A DNA stretch of 64,000 nucleotides, from contig JAGTJL010000030.1 in NCBI GenBank assembly GCA_020746875.1, forward strand, positions 372,001 to 436,000. Reading direction: 5' to 3'. Source of the DNA: Rhexocercosporidium sp. MPI-PUGE-AT-0058. Taxonomy: Eukaryota > Ascomycota > Leotiomycetes > Helotiales. Under the pieces are notes generated by a model that saw nothing but the letters and a program-made list of their open reading frames with translations, ran no database searches and had not been told where the DNA came from. This document shows positions 51,192 to 61,430 of this stretch, in pieces. A program made the translations under genes and the position numbers. How positions within the stretch are numbered: the stretch's first letter is position 1; every line of letters begins with the position of its first letter.

Positions 51192-53940
51192 ATGGCAACT
51201 ATGATATCTTTTGGCGAGGGTAATTCCGGCCTTTAAGGTGGAATATTCAACGGCCCGGTCAACGCTCAGTTCCATTACTATGCTCCTCCTGGTAAGTTGC
51301 GAAGCTCCAAGCTGATACCGCGCTAATGACGTCCCTACCCGCAGAACGACCAGAAACTCCACCGAACCCGTCGATCGTCATACCCTTCAGCCGCGACACA
51401 GACTTTGTCAAGCGAGCGACACTTGATCAGATTCACTAGAAATACGCTATCTCGGGATCCCGAACTACGCTCGTTAGCTTAGGCGGCGTCGGGTATGTAT
51501 AATTCCTTTTAATTAATACTTATAGCTAATCGCTGTAAAGTAAATCGTAACTCGCTATCGAATACGCCTATCGAACTCGAGAGCGCTCGCCGGAAACGTA
51601 GGTGTTCTAGGTCTACGCGAGTAATACTGCCCGGTTCGAGGAGAGCTTTCGAGAAGTTGCAGACCGTGTCAAGATCCTAGGGCGGCAGAAGCTAACAGCT
51701 AATATCTTCAAGCTTATGCACGACTAGCTATACGACGTAAAAAAAGGGAAGTAGGTTCTTATACTTGATAATATGGATGATATTACTTTCCTCGTTAAGG
51801 CTCGAAGGACCGGGTAAGAGGGGCAGATAAGCGGGAACTTACAGTCGCTCGTGTCATACCTACCGCAGTGTTCGCATAGATCGATTCTTATTACGACGCG
51901 GAGTGAAGATAAGGCCTTAAGTTTAGTCGAACAGCGCGACCTTATCAAAATCGAACTTATAAGAAGTGCAGATACCCTGGAGCTCTTCAAGATCAAGCTA
52001 AGAAGGGTTAACGATAGGAGTAATAACGCCGACGTTACTGCTAAGCTTCTTACGGCGCTTGAATTCATGCCGCTCGCTGTTATTCAGGTAATTATATATA
52101 TATTATAAAAGAAACTACGATATTCCGTGCAAGAGTATCTTTAAAGCTTTCGGAGAGCGATCGGAAGAGGATAAGTCTTCTAGACTACAATAGTAAGCAG
52201 CTTCGTTAAGATAAAGAGGCAAAGAATTTAATTATTATTACGTGGCAAATATTATTCGATTATATCCGTTAGATTAGACTATTAGCGGCAGATTTACTTT
52301 CACTTATAAGCTTTTTTAATCGCTAAGGAATCCCTGATATTCTATTTTAAAATCGAAGCGAGCAGATAATATCGAGGTAATATAAGAAGGAGAGCACTAA
52401 TGGCAATAACAGTTGTGTTGATAGTGAGATTAGCTACAGTGATGATGAAGACGGTAGTATATTATAAAATTCTATAGGCAGTGGGTTTAAAGAGGACGTC
52501 TCAGTCCTACGAAATTACTTGTTTATCTCCGTTAACGCTAATAGCACGATATTCGAAATACACGGACTAGTATAGTTAGTAATACAGAAGTAGCTTGAAG
52601 CTTATAAGCAGGTTAAGAAGTGGAAATATTAGTTTCTTAAGAATCTTAATATAAAGCTTTCGACAGGAGAGTATAAGAATTGGGAAAGATGTTAAGCACT
52701 TTTCTTACACGCGCAATCAGCGGCAGTACTAAAGCTAAAAGAATAAGATTCTTTAATAAACTGGGCCTTAGTACTAGATAAGGCAGTATAGTACGTATAG
52801 AGATTAGGGAATAGCGTAAAAGCGGAGACTATATCGGTTCAGGTAATAAAAGTTCGAATAAAGATTTTCGGTAATAAGCACAAGGATACGCTAGATGTAA
52901 TAACAATTGTAAGTCTAGCATATAAACTAAATAGCCGGTAGGATACTGCCGAACAGCTAGAGGTACAAGTTATAGAGACGCGTAAGAAAAAACTTAGCGC
53001 CGGCCATCTTTCGATACTAAATAATATAAATAACCTAGTGTCGACATTTTAGAATCAGGGCCGGTAGGACGCTACTAAAGAACTATTTGTATAAGTAATA
53101 AAGACTTATAAGAAGAAAGTCAGCGCCGACTATCTTTTTATATTAACTAGTATAATTAACTTAGCGTCGACGCTTTTAAGTCAAAGCCGGTAAGATACCG
53201 CTGAAGCGCTGTTTATACAAGTAGTAGAGATAAGTAAGAAGGAACTCGGCGCTGATTATCTACGTACGCTGACTAGTATAGCTAACTTAGCGTCCACGTT
53301 TTCGAATCAAGGCCGGTGGGACGCTACTGAAGAGCTATTTGTACAAGTGATAAAGACTTATAAGAAGAAACTCGGCGCTAATCATCTAGATACGCTTATC
53401 AGTATAAATAACCTCGCGTCGACGTACCGGGATTAAAGTCGGTAGGATACTGCTAAAGTACTGTTTGTATAAGTGATAGAGACGCGTAAAAAGAAACTTA
53501 GCGCCGACTACCTAGACATATTAACTAGTATAGTTAACTTAGCGTCGACGTTTTCGAATTAAGGCCGGTAGGACGTTATTAAAAAACTAGAAGTATAAGT
53601 AATAAAAACAAGTAAGAAAAAACTCGGCGCTGACTATTCTTTTATACTAGCTAGTATAAGTAATCTAGTATCGACGTACCGGGATTAAAGTCGGTAAAAT
53701 ACTATTAAATAGCTATCTGTATAAGTAATAGAAATAAGTAAAAAGAAACTCGGCACTGACTATCCAGACACGTTATCTAGTATAGCTAACCTAGCGTTTA
53801 TATAGAAAAGAAGCGGCAAAAAACCCGAAGCTATAAGACTTATGGAAGAATGTGTTAAATTTCGGCAACGTGTCTTGGGGCTTAATTATCCATATTCTAT
53901 TTCATCCTGCAGAACTTTAGATACTTGGAAGGCTGAGTGA
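51192..53940 (+). pseudogene. NLR-type STAND protein: short N-terminal motif, NB-ARC, TPR repeats; multiple nonsense codons
   Basis: Exon 1 (51192-51291) encodes about 33 residues, including GEGNSGL-stop-GGIFNGPVNAQF, ahead of RPETPPNPSIVIPFSRD. Exon 2 is 51345-51492; intron 51493-51540 splits the P-loop GGVGKS. Exon 3 carries LAIEYAYRTRE, VLILDNMDD (Walker B) and SILITTRSEDKA, then LTALEFMPLAV, all NB-ARC landmarks. From about 52740 to 53840, six or more 42-residue TPR units follow (LGADYLRTLTSIANLAST, FSNQGRWDATEELFVQV). Stops within the frame lie at likely Gln (51234, and after GKS) and Trp sites (PET-stop-VF-stop-V; KGK-stop-VLILD). The gene ends with TGA at 53938. Fungal NLRs of this layout are candidates for heterokaryon incompatibility or immune-type signalling. 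Confidence 0.78.
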
Positions 53941-54834
53941 GTGGATATTATATTGCTAATGCAAAGTATTAAAGAGGGGTAAATTTCATAGATTTTCAAG
54001 CGTAATATAGTACTATGAATATTTGCAATAGAAATGACCATCTGTATTCATAAGTAGACAGCGTGAATGTTTGAGCTCTTGAGTTAGGCATCTCTCCCTA
54101 CATCGACGAGCTCCAGGTTAGTGTCCGTGACATTCTGAAGCAGGGCTTGAGCATATGCAGGCCTGGAATCGCGTAATTTGACCCATGTAATGACTAAGCT
54201 AGATGCGGCGTCAGTCTCTCCAGTCCCTTTTAGCCTTTATACCCAAGGCGAGACCTAAGAAATTGCAGTGTGTTCCCTACTAAGACCGTCACTCGCTTCG
54301 ATCCGAGGTACTGGCCCGCGTGGCGATCTTGCATAAATCTGCACGCCACAGCCTCCATAAGGCGAATAACGATCTGGGGTAAAGTAGGGAGTCTAAGAAC
54401 CTTGCGAAGACACTTTTTCGAGTTTTAGAGATAGTGTAAGCTCAGTGGTATAGCTCTGGTTAAGGAAGTCTGTTATAATACAAAAGGAGACTCTTTGCAA
54501 ATCAGGCTCGAGGGCGACGACATAAACGTAATTTTCTAATAGGAGGGTTTAGGGTGTTAAGAACTAGCTATAGAATCTATCTTAAAACAAAATTTACGAT
54601 AGATTAAGGTATGTATAAAATTTTTGATTCTTGAAGTTAATGTACCGGGTAAATTTTCCGGCACGGAGGGTTTTCCGGCACGCAGGGATAGACGTTAGGT
54701 AGTATTATAGAGCTAATTATTATTAAATTTCTTTTTCTTCGCATTGCCGCCCTTTCGCCTAATATATTAGAAGCCTCTATCTAGGCTTTAGTAAGTTACG
54801 AGTCTTCTGCTATCCTAGTGAGCTCTTATTATTC
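53941..54834. other. Intergenic; tRNA-like motif
   Basis: No gene is supported. At 54431-54520 there is an A-box-like AAGCTCAGTGGTATAGCT and about 60 bases later GGCTCGAGGGC, resembling a degenerate B box, but no cloverleaf can be folded convincingly. 54650-54690 has two TTTTCCGGCACG copies. Confidence 0.35.
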
Positions 54835-55094
54835 TGTGACGATAGGTGCACTTAGGAGCTTCTCAGCGAGTCAGGGAATCCAGGGGTTCAGAGGTAACTA
54901 AGTCATGCCGAGTCGGACCAATACCGGAGGGGTTTCGGAAGAGCTTATATATATATGAACTCATATTCCCTTTACTCCCTCTTTCCTTCTTCATCTTCTT
55001 GTTTCCTTCGTATTAGACTTATTAGCTCTCGATAGCCTTAGTTAAAGTACTACTATATACTTCTTATACTGCTTTTTTAGCTAGTATCGTTATA
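54835..55094 (+). repeat. LTR-E, ~260 bp
   Basis: Begins TGTGACGATAGG and ends CTAGTATCGTTATA (ancestral ...ATCGTTACA), giving complementary ends TGTRACGATA. A TATATATA box lies at about 54946, followed by CTCATATTCCCTTTACTCCC, as in promoters of fungal LTRs. GC content is normal in the first half. It is the candidate 5' LTR of the chromovirus that follows, but a matching 3' copy is not seen in the window. Confidence 0.55.
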
Positions 55095-58000
55095 TTAAAT
55101 AAGAAAATCACTTCCGCCGAAGACGGCTTTATAATACCTTATTAAAGATTTAGTTATTAATATTTCAAAGAATTAAGATTTTAGAGATCTTTTAATAACT
55201 AGGAACTAGGGTTTAGTTTAGCACTTCGCAATTAATAACGCCTAAAGTAGTCTTCGCTGATTACGCTTTAAATAACCCCTTTCGCATAAAGGCCGCTATA
55301 AATAAATTTTAAAGAAGTGTTTTTATTATACTCGGAATCTTATTATTTAAATACGAAACCCGCCCTGAATCTGCCTTAAGTCAGATACTTATTTCTATTA
55401 AGACTTATTATATCTTAATTAATTACTAGAGAACTTATTAAATTAGGTCTTTTAGTTGCTACGATCTCCTTAAAGGCGCCTCCTGATTTAGAAACACTTG
55501 CTGCCTCGCCTCTTAAAACTAATATCGCTACCCGAAAGAATAAAAGTAAAGCTCGGGACGATACAAAAATTAAGATTTTTTACTTAAATTAAAGTAAATA
55601 AGCAACCTTAAAAATTATTTAATAAAAAAGTAATTAAAAAAACGTAAATTTAAAAATAAGTATAATAAATAAATATAAATACTAGACATTAGAAATATTT
55701 AAGCTAAGTATTATATTAATACTTATTTTATTTATATAACTTATTAAATATAAATTAAATTTAAAGAAATATATTTTAAAATATAAATCTAGAATTATTA
55801 TTATATAAAATTATAATAACCTTAACGTTTTGAAAAGACTCTTTTAAGCCGTTAATAATCGAATTAAAAACTAAGTAAATAAATAAAAAGAACTCTAATT
55901 TAACTTTATTAGAATTAAAGCTATATTTGTAGCCCTTATTACCCTTCGGCCTAATTTAATACGACTTGACGACGATCCTGAAGAAGACTTTATTTCTTCC
56001 GAGCCTTCCGAACTACTTTAGAATCGCTTACGAACTCTTACTCTTTCTTTACTCTGATTAATAGAATTTAATAAAAGTTTACTAAGAAGTTATGCCTTTC
56101 TTACTCCTAAAGCTTATTTAAGCTCGTTTCGGCCTCTTAAGATTTAATTAACGAAGAAGATTATCTTATTAAATAATAGCTTAGATTTTTTATTTAAATA
56201 ATAACGTGCTTTAATTTAAAACCGCTTAGAAATTAACGCTGATCTTTACTTAACGGAAAGAGCTCGTCGTGTTCTCGTTTAAAGATTAATTACCGGAACG
56301 GCACGATCTTATTTAGAACCTTAATACCTTTCGGAAACTTATTCTTTTAAAACCGCTAAGAAAATAATTATACTCTTAAAGTCCTACTTCTTAATCGGCT
56401 ATAAAGCGGACGAGTTCCGGTTTGTTTTTTATAATTTATATATAAACTCTTATTTTAAAAAAACTTTTATTAAGTTTAAAATAAGATTTTAAAGCGCTGC
56501 TATTTAAAGTAGCGTCGCTAAATCGAAATAATTCTTTTATATATAATAAAAACTCTTTCTTAAGCTATAAGATAAGACTTTTATTATTAAGCTAACTTAA
56601 GAGAATAATTATAATAAAATAATTTTCTATTTTATTTTATTAAACTTAAAAAATCGCCGGAATTATATGCTTAATTTAAATTTCATTTCAACTCGTATCC
56701 CGAATATAACCCGGAAGCCGTCCGGTTCGGGTCAGATTATCTTTTCCGCTTAAACGCTTATTTAAAGAATTACTTTCGCTTATTAATCTTTCTTAGCTCC
56801 GTTTTAACGTTCTTTTATTCCTTAACGATAATCTATTCCTTTTTTACCGCGTTAGAGCTTTATATATTTAAAGCTTTAGACTTTTATAAGCGATAATTTA
56901 ATTAAGTATTATAATTACGATAAATTTAGTTATTATAAAAGCGACTGCCCCGAGACTTTTAAGGTTTAGCTCGTAAATAAGAGAATCGAGGAAGAAAGCG
57001 TAGAATTAAGAAAAGAATAAAAAGAGTTATTAAAAGAATAAATAAAAGAAAACGAAAAGGCTTAAAGAAAGACTCTTTTTTAAATTTACGTAAATATAAT
57101 TTATTAAAGCTTAATTTAAATTCTTTTATAAAAAGAAAGCAATTCTTAATTTCTTATATTATTAATATAAATGAATATAACGTTATATTCTTCGCTTTAA
57201 TAAATATTAGAATAAACAGTTATTTCTTCATAAATCGGACCTTTTCCGTGCGCCTTTCAAAAGCCTTAAGAATAAAGATTTTACTTTTCTTTTATATTAT
57301 CTTAATCTATAGTTTCCAGAATTCCGTATAAAGTTACGCTTTTTATTATATACGTTTTTATTTAATAATAAACAGCAAACGCGTATATAATTGCTTTTTT
57401 ATTATATTTAACTTAAGAAATTAAAATATAATAATTAACGTTAAATAAATAAAACGCTTTTACGTTAAACTCGATTCGATTAATAACTATTTTATATAAC
57501 CTTTCGTATACTTACGGACTTCCCGCTAAATAAAAGAGCTAATTATATCGCTTTCTACTAAGGCTTAAGCAAGAATTACTAATTATTACTAACTGAATAC
57601 TGACCGACGTGACTTAATTATAAATTAAATTAATCGGAGATAACGATACTGCTAATTCGCTATTAATTATATATAAGTATCGACGTTACTAGAGAATCCT
57701 TTTAAGAAACAAAAGCCAGAAATAACTCCGGAACTCTTATTATTAAAGCCGATCGGAAAACTAAAAGTAAGGAAGCCTCGTTTACGATTACGTTATTACC
57801 CGGAACTTATTATAATTCCGTAAAAAACTTCTTTTTTTATTTATAAGATTAGCGCAAACGTATTTTATTTTAATATAAAAAGTAAGAATATTAAATTCTT
57901 TATAATTAATATTTATAAAATAAACTAAATCTTATAAAAAAAATATAAAAAAGAAGATCCGAATACCTTCCGAATCGTGGCCGAAAGGCTTTTAAAGTAA

Positions 58001-58189
58001 TATTAACTTCTTAAAGAAGTATTTTCTAAGACGGAATTAAACGTTTTATTACCTTATTAATATTATAATTATAAGATTTAATTAAAAGCTTTATTACCTA
58101 ATTCTTATTCTCCTTTATACCGTTAATTAATAAAAGAATTAAAAATATTAAAAGAATACTTTTTAAAGAATCTTAATAAAAGGTTTATT

Positions 58190-58740
58190 AAGACGAATTA
58201 AAGTCCTTTCGCCTCTCTTGTCTTTTTTATAAAAAAGAGCAATAAAGGATTACGTTTTTATATTAATTATCGTCGTCTAAATACGCTGACGCGAAAAGAC
58301 TTATACTTTATACCGAGAATCGACGAGCTCCTTTCTCGCGTATCGAAAGCTAAAATATTTATTAAACTCGATATTCGAGCTGTATTTAATCGCATCCGAA
58401 TAAACCCCGAGTCGGAAAAGTATACGACCTTCCGTATTAAATATAAGACTTATAAATACAAAGTATTACCTTTTGGATTTTATAATAAATTAAGCACGTA
58501 TTAACGCTATATAAACGACGTATTATTGGATTATTTAAACGACTTTTATATAATATACTTTAATAATATCTTAATTTATTCGGAATCGATAGAAGAGCAT
58601 AAAGAATACGTTAAAATAATTCTGAAACAGCTTATAAAAGCTGGCTTATAAGCCGATATTAAGAAGTATGAATTCCACGTTATTTATATTAAATACTTAA
58701 ATTATATTATAATTATAAAAGGAATTAAAGCCGACTTAAA
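58190..58740 (+). pseudogene. pol: Reverse transcriptase of element E
   Basis: Reads PFASLVFFIKKSNKGLRFYI, FIKLDIRAVFNRIRINPESE, KVLPFGFYNK and IIYFNNILIYSESIEEHKE. Both catalytic Asp of the YLDD box are now Asn, and several TAA codons interrupt the frame. Confidence 0.8.
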
Positions 58741-60829
58741 GAAAATAAAGCTATTATAAAACTAGAAATACTTAAAGATTATTATAATAACGAAATCTTT
58801 CTTAAGTTTTTGCGGTTTTTATTAATAATTTATTCGTAACTTTAGACTTATCGCGAAGCTTCTTTTCACGCTTACCCGACTTATAATCCTTTAGAATTAG
58901 ACGGAAAAGTATAAAAAAGCTTTTAAAGAATTACGGAATTAATTATTAATTATATAAAAGATTTATTATTTTAACCTTGATTTATTAATGCGATTAGAAA
59001 CCGACGCTTTCGATAAAGTAATTGCAAGCGTAGTTTCTTAATAATATACTAACAGATTATAATACCCTTTAGGATTTTACTCTTACGTCTTAAATAATTA
59101 TAAATTTAATTAAGAAATCCACGATAAAGAACTTTATATAATCGTGGAATTATTTTATAAATAGCGTCTTAAACTCATATCTATTCGGATTAGACTCGGA
59201 GTATATTCGGACTACCGATCCTTAAAGTATTTTATAACGATAAAAGTTCTTATAAATAAGTAAGCTTAATAAATAGAATTCTTATTTAATTTTAATTTTT
59301 AAATTATATATACGTTAAGTAAATAAAATCAAAAAGCTGATATTCTCAGCTAAAGAAAATAAAACCTAAAAGTCTAAAAGAAAATGAAATTAAATAACCG
59401 ATTTAGAGTCTTACTTACGCCTAATCGCCTTAATCCTAAAATTAATACGGAATTAATAAATAAGTTTATAATTAACGTTATTTCTTTTTATCTTCTTTCC
59501 CTAGAAGCGGAAGACGCCGTTAACGATTCGACTTTAAAGTTATTTAAAACCTTATTTAACCTTATTAAGAAGCTTTATTAAGATAACTGTAAGTCTTTTA
59601 TAAAAGAACGGAAGTTTTTACTTAAAGATTATATAATAATAAACGGACTCTTATATTTTAAAAGCCGTTTATATATATAAAAGAATATCTTATTATATAT
59701 TAAACTGATTTGAGAGGCTTATAATCAGCTGTTTATAGCGCATTTAAGTGGAAAAAAGACTTACTAGCTCTTTGCTCTTAAGTATTATTAATTCGGAATA
59801 AGTTCGGATTACATTTAGTATATAAGAAATTATAGAACTTATTAATACTCTTATTTTAAATAAATTAAGCAGCAAGAGTTCTTATATCCTTTACTTATTT
59901 CCGCATACCTTATGCAGCACTTATATATAAATTATAAGGATTTTCTAAAAGACAAATATAGTTTTAACCGAATCTTAGTATTTATTAACCGCCTCGAAAA
60001 GGATTCCGTTATAATTCCTTATTATTAAGATATTAACGCTTATAGTATTACTTAATTATTTATTTAATAAATTTACCGATTTAAATATATTCTGAAAACG
60101 ATTATATTTAACCGCGACGCTTAATTTATCTTTTCTTTTTAAAAAGAATTCTGTCGTATTATCGGCGTTAAGATTAAGCTTTCTATAACTTATTATAAAA
60201 AAACAGACGGATAAACAGAGATTATAAATCGTTATATCGATTAAAGGCTTAAACTATTCGTTACTTATTATTAAGATAACTAAAGTAAATTAATACTTTT
60301 AATCGATAAAGCTTAAATATCTCTGCCTCACGAATCTATTAATATAACTTCGTATTAGCTTAAATTCGGCATAGAATTACGTAACAATTAAAACTAGAAG
60401 ACGCTTAAAGCTATTACTTTATTAAAAAAGCTTAATTACGTCGACGTAAAGAAGTTAGCTTAACGTATAAAATAAACGTAGAAAATTATTAAAAGAAATA
60501 TATAAGCCGCTTAAAACCGTATAACCCGCGTAATAGACCAGAAACAAAAGCTTATCGACTAGGAAATCGGAGAAGAGGTCTTCTTATTAATTAAGAACTT
60601 TAAAAGCTACTGTTTTAATTATAAGCTTATAAATTAATAAGAAGGCCTCTTTAAGATTCTGAAGAAAGTAAGCTATTCTTATAAGCTAGAATTACTTACA
60701 GGCTCTTAAATACACGACGTATTTATATTAGAACTCTTTTTTAAAGACTCGAAAAACTCTTTGCCAAGTTAAGAGACGCCGAAACCTTTTCTGAAAGTTA
60801 TCGAAGATCAAGAGGAATAAGAAATCGAG

Positions 60830-61010
60830 GAAATCCTTAATATTAAATTATATTATAACGTACTTAAATATTAAGTAAAATAACTAAGCTATAACTCCGA
60901 TCTATAATAATATAATGCCTCCGATTTAATAAAATCGCTTTATAAATTAAGAGATTTTTATATAGCGTATTTTAATAAACCGGGATTACCCCGGAACCTG
61001 TCCGAATAGC
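60830..61010 (+). pseudogene. Chromodomain of element E
   Basis: EEILNIKLYYNVLKY, two stops, then YNASDLIKSLYKLRDFYIAYF and a Pro-containing tail. This is the C-terminal chromodomain of fungal chromoviruses, which directs integration to marked chromatin. Confidence 0.65.
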
Positions 61011-61052
61011 TTAAGGCTTAAGAATTAAGGAAAGATAATTATAATTACTTAA

Positions 61053-61430
61053 TATCATATGTATGCCTATCCATTCTATCTGTACGGAATCGGGCCCGTA
61101 GTATAAGGGGGCCGAGGCTTCTACGGTATTAATAGAATCAGTCTTACTTGTATATCTAATCACGCCGGCGTTTTGCTTCCTCTCACGAGTAATTCTTTTT
61201 ATATATACGCTTCTCTTCTGGACTTCTTCGAAGGCCAGAGATTAATTCTTTAAATATAATTTACTCTGAACTTTTACGAAGCTTTATTTACCGTGAATTC
61301 CATTTAATAAGCTAATCTCTTTATCTTATAAAGAAGTAGTACGAAAGATAAAGGAATAGTTCTTTATTAAGTAATTATATCTAATAACGCTAGACTTGCG
61401 AGTAATACTCGCTTCAGTAGTATCGCTCGT
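61053..61430 (+). repeat. LTR-B copy, plus strand
   Basis: Begins TATCATATGTATGCC (ancestral TGTCATGTG) and carries CGGGCCCGTAGTATAAGGGGGCC, ending near CTTGCGAGTAATACT. It matches 15711-16066 (minus) throughout and 8880-8978 (plus) at its start. This is the least RIP-mutated of the three copies. The 3' boundary is uncertain because no terminal CA is obvious. Confidence 0.7.

Larger units (their letters stand above)
55095..61052 (+). mobile_element. Ty3/Gypsy chromovirus, RIP-inactivated (element E)
   Basis: Plus-strand element with order: Gag (about 55450-57000), a CCHC knuckle remnant near 56905-56965 (YYNYDKFSYYKSDCPE), protease region, reverse transcriptase 58190-58740 (IKKSNKGLRFYINYRRLN; KIFIKLDIRAVFNRIRI; YFNNILIYS for the YLDD box), RNase H near 58985-59200 (LETDAFDKVIASV; HDKELYIIVE), integrase 59700-60400 (YINYKDFLKDKYSFNRILVFINRLEK) and a C-terminal chromodomain remnant 60830-61010 (EIEEILN ... 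YNASDLIKSLYKLRDFYIAY). Very AT-rich, with stops throughout. The 5' LTR is probably 54835-55094. The 3' side runs directly into LTR-B, so either LTR-B is its real 3' LTR or the true one was lost. Confidence 0.8.

Noticed and set aside
26000..54000. Reassigned TAA/TAG codons (Gln) as an explanation for the in-frame stops
   Set aside because: PAN1, MFS and SDR in the same window end normally and have no internal TAA/TAG; Trp sites are also hit and RIP explains all changes.
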